A DNA stretch of 64,000 bases from Patiria pectinifera (Eukaryota > Echinodermata > Asteroidea > Valvatida > Asterinidae). Positions within the stretch are counted from its first letter, which is position 1; every line of letters starts with the position of its first letter. This document shows, piece after piece, positions 24,501 through 39,500 of this stretch. The position numbers and the translations under genes were made by a program. A model generated the notes under the pieces. That model was not told the origin of the DNA. It did no database searches and saw only the letters and a program-made list of their open reading frames with translations. The stretch spans positions 1,364,001 through 1,428,000 of the forward strand of contig CM057141.1 in NCBI GenBank assembly GCA_029964075.1. Reading direction: 5' to 3'.

Positions 24501-27500
24501 GGTACAACTTGGAAGAAGTTTTAGGATATGCCAGAAGTCGGGAGAATTTTGTTGATATGTGAAGTGACTACTCTGAAGAGGAGGTGGTTTGGAGAAATAA
24601 CAGCGAGTTTATCTCAGAACCACTTTGCCTTTGCAGTCAATTCACATGGTGTATCCACAACTCAGTTTTGAGGTCAGGGGTTCAAATCTTAATTATTTGC
24701 CATTAGTTTGTGTCCTTGGGCAAGCCACTTCACCCCAATTGCCTCTCTCCACCCAGGAGAATAATTGGTACCAGCATTAACTGGGGAGCAATCTGCGATG
24801 GACTGGCGCCCCATCCACGGGAACAGAAATATTCTCAGTTGTTTCATGCCGCAGAAACCAGAGATAAACGCCGGCCTTAGGAGCCACATTTGCTTGGAAT
24901 GACCTTTACTATCAAGGAACTTACCGTCGGGTTATCAACCAGCATCTCAATCAGGTTGATGTTGGTGCTGTAAGGAATCTTGCGTGACTTCAACTCTTTC
25001 TTCCAATCCTGGAGAAGCCGAGTACGGAACTCCTGGTTGAACGGTCCCTCGTAGGATAGGAAACCGGTGGCTAGTAAGACGTCTCCAACCAACCTGTAAC
25101 GAGTAAAGTTTAACACACAGATAAGATTTATTTGTTCTGGATATATTAATAAGATAAAAGACAAATGTCATATGGTGCTCTAGTAAAAGGTTTATTTTGA
25201 TTTTGAAGAAACAAAGCTTTTCTTGAAAATATCAGTTAGCTATTTTCTCTTTAAAATGATTGTGGGATGATCAGTAGCTTGCAAAAATAAATTTCAAAAA
25301 AGAAAAAGAAATGTATTTAATTTATTTTCCTTACGTACGTAAATCATAATTAAATGTATTTACAACCGGATGAAGATATAACATTAGGACTCAATAGCAC
25401 ATTACTTAAATATAAAATTTTCAAAAACCTTAAAGAAAACTGACTAGGTACATTTATAATATTTTTGAAGTTGAATGAAAATATTGACCGATGTGGGTTC
25501 TGAACCTGCGCCCTCTTGATTACCATTCTGAGCTGTGTATAGATAGGGCATTGGTCACACCTTAAATCTTTCAAGCAGTTTGTGTTTTCAAGTGTCTTTT
25601 GGATTTCTGTAACTAACCTTCCGATAGCCGCTTTGAATTCTTTGTTTTGTTGCGTCCATCGTTCCTTCTCACCACCCAAGCCGTTGATCAGAGCTGAGGC
25701 TGAGTTCATCTTACGGCGACACGTCTCCGCATCATCAAGAAGGTCCTAAGAAAATAATCACATCTTAAACATTTAGTATTGTTGATCAGTGATTATTATT
25801 ATTCTTTACAGTTTATTTTCATTCAACTTTCGCGGCCAAAATGCCCAGTTACAGTTGAAATTACAAATACTACTAAAAAATTACACATAGATCCTAAGAT
25901 ATATTCATATGTAAAACATTTACTCTGATAGCTCATTGATTATAAGAATACATTCAGAGCAAGGTGTATAGCATTTGCAGTGTTATTAAAGCAAGAAGGT
26001 GGGTTTTTGAAGACCAACTTGAAGAAACTGTGTACTGCCATTATATATTAAGAAAGCAAGAATTCTTTTCCATATAATCCATGAACCAAAAAAAAAAGAG
26101 GGAACGTGGTCGCAGCAGTAAAGCCTTGGGTTTCTTGACACAACACTCAAGTTTAATCCAACTCAAATCAGGAATTTATTACAAATAATACAAAAACAGG
26201 AGGCATACGAGAATCAACATTTCTTGCTGATTACACCAAAAATGTGATTTGTTAAATTACCAGGCCTACATATTTTCATATTATTTTAACGCAAGACACA
26301 TCCTACCGATAGTGAGCTCCATAAAATAACCACACATACTGGTGATGCTGTCTGAAACCTTTTCCAAAAACAGATTGTCTCACTCTGTATAATTTCTGAT
26401 TTCTGATAAGAAGTGTTTTCCTACCTGTTTCTTCTTCATGGCAGCATCGTACTCTGCCTGGGCCGCATCCAACTCCTTCTGTTTCTCGTCAAGTTGGGCC
26501 TGGGCTTTAGCCAAGTCTTTGTTAGCCACCTCCAGCCTTGCTTCCTGAACTATCAGATTGGCCTGGTGAGAGACGCAAAGTTAAATCAATTTACATTTTT
26601 AACAAGTACGTATATCTGATGTGCTGTGGTCACACAGCTGCAACACCATGGCCCAATTTCATTGTGCTGCTTAACAGTTAGCAGCAAAATTAAACTTACT
26701 ATAGCAGAAAATCATGCTGCTTGCTTAAGCACTATTTCATGGCGTGAATGTGCTAACGGTTGCGCGCACATGGAGATTTCTATTGTTACATCACAGATTT
26801 AAGCAACTTATCCTGGGGTTAAGCGTGCTCTTGCTGTGCTTACTGCTTACGGTCTCTATGAAATAGATCAAGGCTTAGTAAGCACAAAATCGGCTGTTCA
26901 GCAGCGCTATGTAATTGGGCCCAGTTGTTTAGCATCAAGTCTTAAAACATGAGTGTACAACTTCCACAACGATCTCCCAGAGTGACCTCCATGTACCCCA
27001 CTGCTCTTGTGTGCGTACTTGGACTTGTGAGCCACACCCGAACCCCCAACAAGTGAGACTGCATAATCCTTCAACTGGCCACCGTTACTAGTTCTAAAAG
27101 ATTTTGTACCATACAAAGAAGAGTCGTTTACCTTAAGTGGAAGCACTTCTTTATTGATTCCATAGAAGAAGGCCATGGCCTTGGTCCATGAGCACAGACC
27201 AGCGACATTGCCGCACACCTGTCAAACAATCAGGGTCAAACAAATATATTCATGTCTTATATTCAATGTATTAAACATTTTCAATGTTTGTCTCTCATAT
27301 ATAATAAACTAGAGAAGATACCTGAATATTAGAAAGTAAGAAATAAAACAGTATAAAATGCGAATAAAATAAACAACCATTTATCAGCAACTGTCACTCT
27401 CACTATGTGGGGAACCTTTCTAAATCCCCCTTAATAAGCCATTTGCGAGTGACCTATACCCTTTGGGATTTAAATTTGAAAAACATCTGGTACACTGACT

Positions 27501-30500
27501 TGCTCAGAATGCTAGGCACATTTTAACGTTGAATTCGCCAGACCAAAGACACTGTTGCTAATCACATGATTCGGGGCGCGCTCGCTCTTGCATAGTTACG
27601 TAAGAGACGCTCAGCATCAATACATTGTTCACAATAGGTGAGAATGGCACAAAGACACCAGACCATGCAGGAGCTGGGGGTTGCTAGCATAAGGCTTGCC
27701 CCGAATCATGTGATATAGTAACAGTCTCTTTGGTCGGGAGAATGCAAAGTTAAAACATGCAAAGATTTGGATTAAGTCAGTGTTCCAGATTTTATTCAAA
27801 TTTAACTCGCAAGTGGCTTATTGTCTACTCTTCTTGAAACCAATGGCACCTTCTTGTACTTGAAACTTTCAACATGCATCGACCCTAAATATAAAGTAAT
27901 ATTGGCTGTGCACTACCTTCCTGAATCTTGGAGGGTTAGGATTAACCAGAGAGTATTTCTTTCTGACCTTTTTGGCAGTTTCCAAGTTGTAATCTTCGGA
28001 GTCTAGGTACGGTCCCAGCAATTCCACGGTCTCTTCGTTGATAGTGTCCTTGGGGAACTTCAGAAGATTACCCAGAAATCCACCACCACCCATCAGCTGC
28101 AAAACAACGTCCGTTAAATATAGTAACGTCCGGTAAGTAAGTAACATGTTCAGAGAATTATCCAATGCATGAACATTTATGATAAAAATGGGCCTTCACC
28201 TAAATAAAAAACCTCCAATCCGGGCTTACTTCTGTGTGCCTACCATATGATCTGTGTGATGACAACTGATAGTTAAAAAATTAAAATTGCGCTTGCAATA
28301 CAGATATCGCGGTGCCGTTTTCATCAAATTCATTGAAATTTAATTCAAAAAAGTCACACTTTGCAGGGCAAAGATCATCAGAAAAAAACCCACAGTTTTG
28401 GAAATCAATTTGAAAAAGTCAGAATTCAGATAACAATCGGAAAAATTTAATCCAGGCATGCAACTGGGAATTTGGGGAAAAACGAGGAAACTCCAAACTA
28501 CACAAGACTTTGTACAGTGTTTTTCAATTTGTAATGGCATTCATGAGAAGTAAAAAACGAGGAAATCAGCGGATCCAGGGAAAATTGTATGCCGGTTAAT
28601 CTCTGGGAGTGGGCGGGGGGTTAATGGATCAGTTTGTTGGGTCAAGATAGAGATCTAGTAGGTGACCTACCTTGAGAGAGTGACCCCATGAAGCCTTGGG
28701 ACTCGGCCGGTCAGGATCCATGGATGTCGGCTCAATCTTGACCTGGAACAGCAGCAGTACGCAATCCATGATGCGCTGGATCAGCGACGGTGGCTTACCC
28801 AGCTTACGCACTGTGGCTATGTCTGCCGGTTTGATGGTGTTCAGGGCTGCTTCAGCTTCCTCCAGGGCTGGCTTAGCCGCTTCTAGTTTAGTCAAGGCTA
28901 CGGCTTTATCCGCCTATAAACAGAGGTAAAAAGGATTTTTGATTTTGTTATTTATTTCATTTTCTGTACTTTAAGACGCTGTGGATATGATGCTTCATCA
29001 CGTTATGGAACCAACGATATGACTTTTATTCAAAATGATGGATAAAGGGGGAATGAAAAGAAAACAGGATCCATAAAATCTGCTCTGAAACTACTACCAC
29101 AATAAGGATAAGAGAAAGAAATTAGTACTCCAAATTTCTGAAAAGGTTCTGAAAAAATCGGGGAAACTCAACCTTTCGGACAGTATGCTCTGCCCATAGC
29201 GTAACATTTTTTCCCAGAATGCTACACTAGTAGGCTTACAACGCAGTTTTAGTGTGAGAACATAAAATTTTTGATGTCAAAATAATGTTCTAATCCCCTT
29301 TATCATCCTGAAAAGAAAAGGTCATATCAGAAGGTAGTTTCATCAAGAGCTGATGACAAGCAAATGATTAACTTCACCAAGGTCAAGTGTCATGGGTCAG
29401 GGGTCACACTTACATTGATCTCATCCACAATGGCCTGGGCTTTGTCCTTGACCTTCTGCACCTGGGCTTTGACCTTTTCAGCAGCCTGCGCCTTTTGGGT
29501 CACAGCTGCCAAAACCTAGCATTAAGGTAAAAAACAAAATCCATCAAAAATGCTTCACATATGACTAAAGAAAGGAAACAATGGTAATCATTCAGTGGTA
29601 AGTATGAAACACAATTGACTGATCATTTAATCCACGTCTCATAATGTTTGAACCAATCACAGCTATGACTGCAAGGCCAAATACCCAACCAAAGTCCGAA
29701 ATGCGTGGGCTTAAACATGTCGCAAGTGGTTGGAACCTAGGCCAAATCAAGAATGGTCCAACGGCACAGATGAAACTTCAGTTTACAAGCATTTTGACCA
29801 ATTTTTCATTCCTAGATTAGATTTAGTACCAGAATAATGAACTTGTCAAGCCTCAAACATAAACGGTAAGCATAATAAGTTTTTTTAATCTTTTTATCTG
29901 CAGTGGGCATTGACACAGAGTTTGGAAAGCAGACTCCGAATGTGCTAAAAAAAAAGGGTAACAGCCTGAGCTGCTAAGCTCCAAAATGTGCTAAGCTCGA
30001 AAAATATTTGCTCAGCAGAAACGGGTTACCAGCCAAAACGTCATACAATGTATACAACTCATGACTGGTACACAGCAAATTTTTGTCAAGCACGTAAATC
30101 TGCTAAGTAATATTTCTTTGCTTAATGGCACCGTAAACTTGAGCCCCGCAGTTACTTACCACTTCAGCTTCTTTGGAAGCCACAGCGAGCTCCTTCTCTT
30201 TGACGGCGAGCTCTTTGCTGAGTTCAGCGACGGACAGAGAAGCCTCCACTAGCTTGTCCAGACCGGTGGTCATCCGGTTGGACAACTCGTTGATCTCACC
30301 GAACTTCAGGGAGTAGATGTTCTTGTAGCCGGCGATGAAGGATAGGTAGGACTTGGGGGTGACGTGGGTCGCCCGACGGAACCTGAGGAAGGAATTGTTT
30401 GGAATGTGAAAAAAATATATGCCACCATGGCTGATGAGAGAAGTTCTGCAAGATGACTCCAGCAACTTTCTGTAGTGGTCAATTTGTATAGCATTCTACA

Positions 30501-33500
30501 GTGACTATTGTATTCGTCATTTACATTTGTAAAAGCCATTTGTTGTCTGAACAAAGATAATTTAAATCTCCCATCCAAACGAAAGAGTCTTTTTATAAAA
30601 TTAATTTTTTCATCAATTAATCCCCACTATTTCTTTTATCATCCAAGCAAGAACTCATTGCCACAAAATGAAAATTCAGATTTCACTTACACACTCATTT
30701 TTGGTGCTTTCATTAACTTTATTTTAATTTACTTTTGCTCTCTTGTTTTAAAATCTTACCCTGGATCAACATTTCATACCTCTCAAAATACTCCACGCAG
30801 GACTCTGCCACGCCGTCCTGAAAGGTACCCATGGCCTGGACCAGCTGTTTCTTGACGGGGTCCGTACACGCGATGTCAAACGACGCCAGGAAATGGTCAG
30901 CGACAGCAATGAGGGCGTCCTTGGGCCATCGGCTGAACCAATCGATAGTACAGCCTGAGATCAGACCAGGGAACTTCAAGGCTCGGTTGCGGAACTTCTC
31001 TCCTACCTACGTTTTAAAAAATCGATGAGAAGATTTAAAAGTCGAAATAGAATACAAAACTGCTGTTGCATTGTTCTAAATGACATAAATTACCCCAGTC
31101 AGAATTTTGAAGTGAGTATTCCAAAATTAAAACAACACTATTCTGACTCTTAGTCCAAATTTTATTTTTAAAAGCAAACTTTCATTTTTGCTTAACTCAA
31201 GAAGCTCTCTAAAAAAAATTGAATGCCGAATTTTAACAGGTAAAATTTTTGGTAAGCTTGCATTCCTAATTGTCGAATTCTGTAATTAAATAGCAAATTT
31301 GAGATAAAAATCATAATTAGAAGTGGACTTAGAAGATTAACTCTGCCACTGAGGGACATTTGAAATATGCAGCTCTTAGCTACGTGCCAAATTTAATCTG
31401 CAAATTTAATTCTAAATTTAATGAATAATTTTGATTTATAAAACAAAAATCATTGGCTTACGGGTGAGAAGCAGAGTACAACGTGGAGGTTCTGCCTGGA
31501 GCGAGTGATGAAGTAATCATAGAGATTCTCAGTTGTCGGCGGTCGGCGTGGGTATTCCTTCTTCATGATTGGAATCAATTCTTGCTGAATCTCATCAATC
31601 TCATCACGGGCAAACAGGTTGGACACCTGTCACAGAAAGGTAGAAGTTGTCATTAAAAAAAGTCACTGTCACAAGGACTGACCATTGTCATTTTCAAATC
31701 CTTGGTACCTTTTTGAGGTATTCTAGGATACTGTCCATAATTTCGACATCTTCAAAATTAAAACTGTCATTTTTCACCCACTGTTCCACTCACCTCTCCT
31801 ACAGGTGACAATGAGACGTCCTCCAAGACCTCCTCTGTGATGTCATTGTCACTGTGTGGCATTGTCCCTTTCCAGTCACTGTCAATGTCTACTTTTGAAA
31901 TTTCCACTCATTTTTCCTGAAGACTACACGTTACCGAGCTATTTCAAAAAGCTTCCATCTTGATGTCATTTTCACAATTAAGGTTGCCGTTACTGTCACA
32001 ACTGTCACTAGTATAATGGCAATCACTGTGACAATTGCTATCATTGTCACTGTCTGTTTAAGTTCAACACAACTGTCAAGGAGACAGCACATAACAGGGT
32101 ATCCAGAGAGCTTCCATGTTGATGCCACTGTTAGTTATTGTCTTCATATATGTCACCAATGTGTCACCAATATTTTTAAGATCATTACTGTCATTGTCAC
32201 TGTCTATTTAAGTTCAGCACACCTGTCACGGAGACAGGTTTTTCAGAGAGCTACCATATTTATGCCAATGTTGGTTATTGTCGTCATCTTTGTCACCAAT
32301 ATTTTTGTGATCAGTACCGTTATTGTCACTGTTTAAGCCCCACTTACCTCTCCTGATGACAGCACGTTATTGAGATACTCCAAGAAGCTTTCCTCTTTGA
32401 TCTCGTTATCAGTGAAGATGAAAGTAATTCCCTTGCCTTGCTGGCCGGCCGTCCGGTACAATACCTTGAGATCTTCCATCAGGTTGGACTGATTGTAGGA
32501 TCTTGACAATTACGGAACAAAACAGTAAAACAAATTTCATTAATTTTCTGTATCCACATCTTTACTATTTAACACACTGAAGGTCCTATAAAATATGACA
32601 ACTCATCAGAAATCTATTCTCAAAATGTCTAATTTTTTGTGAGGAAAAGTATAAAACTGATTATGGCAAATTGAAAACAATCTTGTGAGACAAAGAAAGG
32701 AATTGAAAAGCCTGAAACAAAGTGTTTGGACAGGGCATCATTTTAAAACTATATTGTTATATTTAAATACGTTTCTGTTCGTTGGTTGTATAACTGAATA
32801 AATTAAAAACAAAAATTTCGCGTGTAAACAAAGTGTGGTTTGCGTTTCCTTTCATTTCTTAGCTGTTTGATCCCAACCCAACTGAGTTAGCACTTATTGT
32901 CAAATTTTATGTAAGTGTGAATTTGTTTTCAACCTCAATCAATTAACTAAACAACAGGTGGAGTTAGCGTTACCTTGTCAGTGTGATTTGGAATGTCTTG
33001 TAGCCGGCTATGAAGGACGCAATCTTGGTGAGACTCTGTTTGCCTGAGCCACCCACACCCACCAGAAGGGAGTTACCTCGTGGAGTGCGAATCACTCTAG
33101 AAATCTAAACAGAGAGAAACAGTGTTGTAGTTGAAATCTTAATGAGTCCTCAGATGTCTACACTAGCCTCCAGTCTCAAGTCAAGTCACAAGATATCCAG
33201 ATGAACTGTAGTTACTGCTGTCCTCTTTCATTCATCCTCAGTTAATGATATCTTAATTGGGAAATTACTTATAATTGACTTTGAAAAATACCGACTAAAA
33301 AACTGGTGTATTTGTGTGTAACAATGCAGGTTTTCATAGGTCTTTGAATAAAAGCAAAGACACTTGCCAAAACGATCTAAATTTATTCGATTAGGTCACA
33401 TTTGTGATGTGATCAAGCTACATCAGTCGTTTGTCAACCCTAGTAAAAAAAAAAATATTACAGATTTGAAAAGAGCACAATCTCAGCACTTCTGCTGTGA

Positions 33501-36500
33501 AAACCGCATGCTGGTACCATCTTTAGTTCAAAAATTATGGAAGTCGGAACACCAAGAGATGTGATGAAGTGATGTAATGAAGTGGCCCTATTTTGGCCTG
33601 AATCTCCGAATAATAATTCCCGACAAACGACTCATTCAGCTTGATCGCATCACATCTTATCACGGCATTAAAAAGGTCAGAGTCAACCTAGGCAGCCCCA
33701 GATTTGATGTGAACGAGAGTAACCCTGACCTACCTTGACAAGATGTATCATGGCATCCTTGAAGAACACCAGATCCATGTTGGCTCCTCGGATGCTCTCG
33801 TTGTACTGCCCCATGAACATCTGTAGGCGTTCCTCCAAGACTTCAAACGACTCGATGGGCTCGTAGATCTTGGGCATGTCAAAGTCTGCGTCGTCGGGTT
33901 CCTCGCCTGTCGCTTCCGCTGCATCCCTGTTGAGCGGAAAATAAACGTTTACCAGCCAAAATGCAATGTGAGGTGTACGGGTTTGACTGGTTCTCATCAG
34001 AATTTTGCGTAGTAAATGTGCTATGCAATAGTATCTGTTTAGCAGCTCAGTAATAAATTGAACCTTGATTGTTTAAAAAAACATCCATTAAGAAAAGAAA
34101 GTGCAAATGCACAAAAACACCCTCGTTGGTGCAAAAGCACAAAACGCTGCAAGAAAATGTAGGAATCGTTTCTGGTGTGCAACAATCCTTATTATACATG
34201 TATAAAAAAATCTGATCAACAAATTAACAATCAACAATCAACAAATTAACAATCTATGATAATTGCTATTTTGTGGGATGTAATTTTCAATTGGGGAGTT
34301 GCAAATTCAATATTTCGTGTGAAAAAAACCCAATATGGAATGTATAACATGAACCAGCACAATAGAAGCTCTTACTTTAAGATTGGTTTTTGTCCTACAA
34401 AATGTTGTCTGCAATTTTCTGAAAAGTCTAAGACTCTCACCTCATGAAATCCACAAAGAAGTGATCGTGTTCTACATAGCTCTGTATCTGCTCCCCTAAC
34501 TCCTCCCCTATCACACGAGACATGGTCTTCTTGAACCACTCAGTGTCCTGAAGAATTGATGGAGAAAAAAGAGGTTCATTTAAAAGTTTGTTCAAAGGGC
34601 TTTAAGAAGGAGTGTCTTAGCATTAGACTGAGCCTACCTAAAAGTATCTCAATGAGGGTATTGACTTGTGATTGACTTGTGATTGACTTGAGATTGACCT
34701 GTGATTGACTTGTGATTGACTTGTAATTGACTTGAGATTGACTTGTGATTGACTTGTGATTGACTTGTGATTGACTTGTGATTGACTTGTGATTGACTTG
34801 TGATTGACTTGTGATTGACTTGTGATTGACTTGAGATTGACTTGTGATTGACTTGTGATTGACTTGTGATTGACTTGTGATTGACTTATGATTGACTTGA
34901 GATTGACTTGTGATTGACTTGTGATTGACTTGTGATTGGATTGTGATTGACTTGAGATTGACTTGTGATTAACTTGTGATTGACTTGAGATTGACTTGTG
35001 ATTGACTTGAGATTGACTTGTGATTTGCTTGTGATTGACTTGTGATTGACTTGAGATTGACTTGAGATTGACTTGTGATTGACTTGTGATTGACTTGTGA
35101 TTGGCTTGTGATTGACTTGTGATGACTGTGACGACTTGTTTACAACTCGAACTTACCTGAGGATTGGTGAATCGATCAGCGATGACACGCATACATTCAT
35201 GTTTCCAGAGCCACATGAGGACATTCTGTGAGTTCACCACCTCCGAGAACGTGTTGATCATTCCTTGCCAGATACGAGACAGATCACGGAGATTGAAGAC
35301 GTAGTGGAACTTGGCTGGTGTGGGTAACATCTTGATCTGTAGAAGATGATTCGTGTCCAAGATAGTGAGAAATAAAAAAGCTTTTGCAAACTGCTCAGTG
35401 AGTGAAGTGACATGAAATATACTAATTGTCACTGTTATTCATTGAAGTCAGAATTAAGATTGTATCTGACTATGTAGGGAACCACTTACCTTTGTAAGTT
35501 GCCACAGCCTGCGGGTGATGGGGACCAGTGTTTTGGCTAGTTCCCTGACTTCTTCTTTGAATTCACGCTCAGGACAATAATGACCAGAACCAATTACACC
35601 TACAAGGAAATTACAACATTCAACAATCACAAGAACATTGCAAAAAGAACCAAGATTATTTAACAACCTCGCTGTAATATCTTACAGGGCTAGTCCCAAA
35701 ATTAGAGTCGGTATTAGTTATGTATCCTCATTTGACCATGAGTACTTTAGTCATTTAAGTAACCTTTCAAAATAAATGTGCGAGGAAATTGGGATATTTT
35801 TCAAAGTGACAACTTGTGTGGATATGCACTGATCAGCACGTCTGCAAACTCAAATGGGTCAATACATCAATAAAAGAAAACTGTCAAAAGGTTGAGTCCG
35901 CTTTTGTAAATAGTGGATTCTGCCCCCCTCCCCACTTCAAAAAGAGGAAGGTGGGTGTTTAAAATTGGTTTGGGGGCAAGGTTGCTCAAGAAACAGTTTT
36001 TCCAGGAACTGACCAAAGATCTTGTCGATGGAGGAATTGGACGGCAGAGTACAGTTGAAGATGGAGAACTCTCTCTTGAGTCTCTGTGGGATGTCGTTGC
36101 GTCCACCGCCTGGTTGGATCATAGCTGCCATCATCTGAATATCAGCGATGATGGTGAAATCGCCCGGTTTCTCAAGATTGTAGAAGCCGCCGAATTCCAT
36201 CATCTGACGGACGATCTCATTGGTGATCTAACAAGTGAACAAAGATGAGACAACACGAACGTTACAATAAATTACTGTGCTAAGACATGTCCCAAGATAA
36301 GAATATATGACTTAAAGACACACAACTTAAATAAATTAAAGACATAAGACCACCTACAAGAGATGAGAGGTGATGAATATAAACATTAGAGTACAAGCGA
36401 TAAACTTTAAAAATAACAGTTATCAAAATCAGAAAATGTACCATTTGCAGGAATGTCGAAAGCCCAATTTACTTTACGATTTGAAACTTTGAAAGAATAC

Positions 36501-39500
36501 TGAGTGTCAGTCTATCTTCTGTTCAGGGTGCGAAGACATGGTACAGTCTTCAAATGCTGCCCGAAATACACCTGCGACACATCACACTTAAGACAATGTT
36601 ATTGGTACTGTTTTGTAGGATGCATCCAAGCGTTAAAGGGATTACAAAAACAGGTGTTTTTCCCCAAATTTCACGGCGCTGCTAAGCACAAAAATTTGCT
36701 TAGCACAAAAAAATCTGGCTTATAAAAGCAGGTTACCAGCCAAAACTCCACGTGATATATATTGCTCGTGATTAGTATTGACCTACAGTTCAAGTCCCGA
36801 CATTCAAACGTCATCTGCTCAAAATGACAAATAATGAGTTTCTTCCTTACCTGATCTCCCCATTCATTAATGATAGGCATGTTGACGTCATCCACAAAGA
36901 CAGTCATCTTCTTGCCAGCAGGTGGACCAAAGGTGTTACCCATGCGTTTATCCACGTAGCTCTCAATGGTACGCTGTATCAAGGAAAACAGATGAGGTTG
37001 TGTCAAATCTGTGCTTTAAACATTCTGAAGCACCAGCTAAGTGTATCAGACTTTCAAATATGTCTCAAAAGAATGACCCACAGTATAATCAGAATGGAAT
37101 ACCGATGACTAGTACTGAGTTACTGCACCAGTAATGCAATTTTAAACTAATTTTACTCAGTGTCTGAATAGTGATCTAAAAAAAGCAATTGTCATTTACC
37201 AGTGATGAATTCTGCTATCTTAACTGAGCTATAATCTGAATTTTCCTTCAGATTTTCCTTAAATAACAGGAATTCAATGCACACCTACTAAAAATGACCG
37301 AGGCCAGGAACCAAAGAAATTATCATTACAAGTCTGGATGAACTGCATCATTGATGTTTCTTAACGTACCCTTCCAGAATTTACGATTAAACATTTTTTT
37401 ACCAAAATTGCCAGAAAAATGCTGTGCTTCTGAGCACGCCCATAAACTTTTAGCGAAAAAATAGTATTGTAGAGCGCCCTCTATCGATCAGGCATACGGA
37501 GACTAGGGTTACTTACCTGGAACATGAGCGGCGTGGTCGCGGAGGAGAAGTTGAAACTCTTGCTCATGTGTTGCTCCGGGTTGTATTTAGACATGTACCC
37601 CTTGATCATAACTGTCTTGGCCGTACCTTGCTCACCGATAAGCAGAACAGCCTGGAATGGAGGCAAGGAAAAATGGACGGTAAAGCAGGAGGTCTTGGGT
37701 TCGAATCCAAACTTCGAATCCGAATTTGAAGACTTTTCCTTTAAATGCAATATTAACTTTGTTACCTTGCTCTGTTTGGCCACGGTGTGGATTAGGAAGT
37801 CTGTGCGTACGTTGTCCACGTTGGGTACAAGGATGGAACCATACTCTGGGGTGGAGTCTGTTGGGTAGATCCAATCCTCGACTCTGGTGTTCCAGTGCTG
37901 CCAATTCCCTGAGAATGAGAAACCGAATTTTGCAAGTTACAACCAAAGAGAAGGTATTGTTTCGTTAGATTAGAGGCATTTCACGCGTTAGATATTTTGG
38001 TTGACATAACCAAATCAGCCATTATTGCTGGTAAGCCAAATTTTGACATACACTTAAATGCAATTTCGGCCTTTTGCCCAGTACCCATGCGAAGGCAAAA
38101 TAAGTTTGTGCACACTGAAAAGTAAACGAGTTGCGCATACTCTGTATCATACGGGCGCGAATAAGTGCTCAATTGAACTGAGGCCTCCACTAGTGGCTCT
38201 TGTTAGAAGGCAACACAGCAGTGGTGTAGCCGAGTCCATCAAAAGTTCAGGCACAACTTAATCTCAAGTCCTGTCAAAAGTCCAGTCACAAGCAGCAGTG
38301 GATGAGCAAAACAAACAAATACTTTGTCACTGTTCATTTGAAAAGCTTGAGACTGGATGAGTTGTGATGAACTTGGGATGGACTTGTGAAGGCTTGTGAC
38401 GGACTTGTGAAGGCTTGTGATGGACTTATGAAGGCTTGTGATGGGCCTGACTACAACACGGCTGCATATACTGAAAGGATTTCATTCTACTGGCCACTAA
38501 CCTTCATTGTCAATCAAGTAGTCAAAGATGGTCTCATCTGATCCAGGTTTGAGAGGCGGCAGGTTCAGCGAAAACTCCTCGTGATTCACGATGAAGTCTT
38601 GCAACTTGGAGCGATCCTCCAACTCCAGCAAGGCACCCACGCTCCACATGACGACAAAGAGGTAGAGCTTCTCAAGATGGTCGGCGGAGCAGCCGCTGCC
38701 TCCGTCCTTGTCATCCTTAGTGGGGATGAGACCTTGGAGAAGAGTGATGGCCTGAAGACAAGGTGGAGTAAAAATGAGAAGTGGCAATATCAAGATTCTC
38801 TGAACAGAGAGTTCTACAACATGTTCTGTTTAGTCTCATAGATATCGTCTTTTGTTCTAGAACCAGTTACTCCACTTCTGGAACTAAACCTTTGAGGAAA
38901 GCAAAGGCTCTGCAGTCTCACCTGTGCTATGACCATGCACTCCAGGCTATCCATCTTGAAGATGAGATTCTGCAGGGCAAAGGTGTAGATGAGGGGGAAG
39001 GAGTTCTCAAACAGGGTACGGATTGTCTCAGCTTCCTGCATGTTACGCTTCATCAGCCAACCCTGCAGGCATCAAGAGAATGGAAATATGAGAGTTATGC
39101 CAAATAATGGGAGTGTGTGAAACAAGGGTTGTGGTGAAATCATCACAAGTCAATCACAAAGCATCATAATTCAATCACAAGTTATCACATGTCAACACAA
39201 ATCAATCACAAGTCATTAGAAGTGAATCAAAAGTAAACCGCAAGAAAATCACAAGTGAATCACCAGTCAATCAAAGTCATCATACGTCATCATAATTCAG
39301 TCACAAGACAATCACAAGTTATCATTTGTCATCAGAAGACAATCACAAATTATCACAAGTCATCATAAATAAATAACAAGTTATCATAATTCATCACAAT
39401 TCAGTCAACAGACAATAACAAATTATCACAAGTCATAAGAAGCCAATCACAAGTCATCACAAGTCAATCACAATCACAAGTCAATCACAAAAACACACCA

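Noticed and set aside
30760-30779. Alternative donor extending the dynein exon at 30780-31006
   Set aside because: It would add residues absent from the family and break the conserved join to the [11 protein letters not shown] exon.
34638-35432. 264-codon minus-strand ORF with Ser-Gln-Asn-His repeats
   Set aside because: It is a dynein exon (35157-35336) plus read-through of the adjoining minisatellite intron, not a separate repeat protein.
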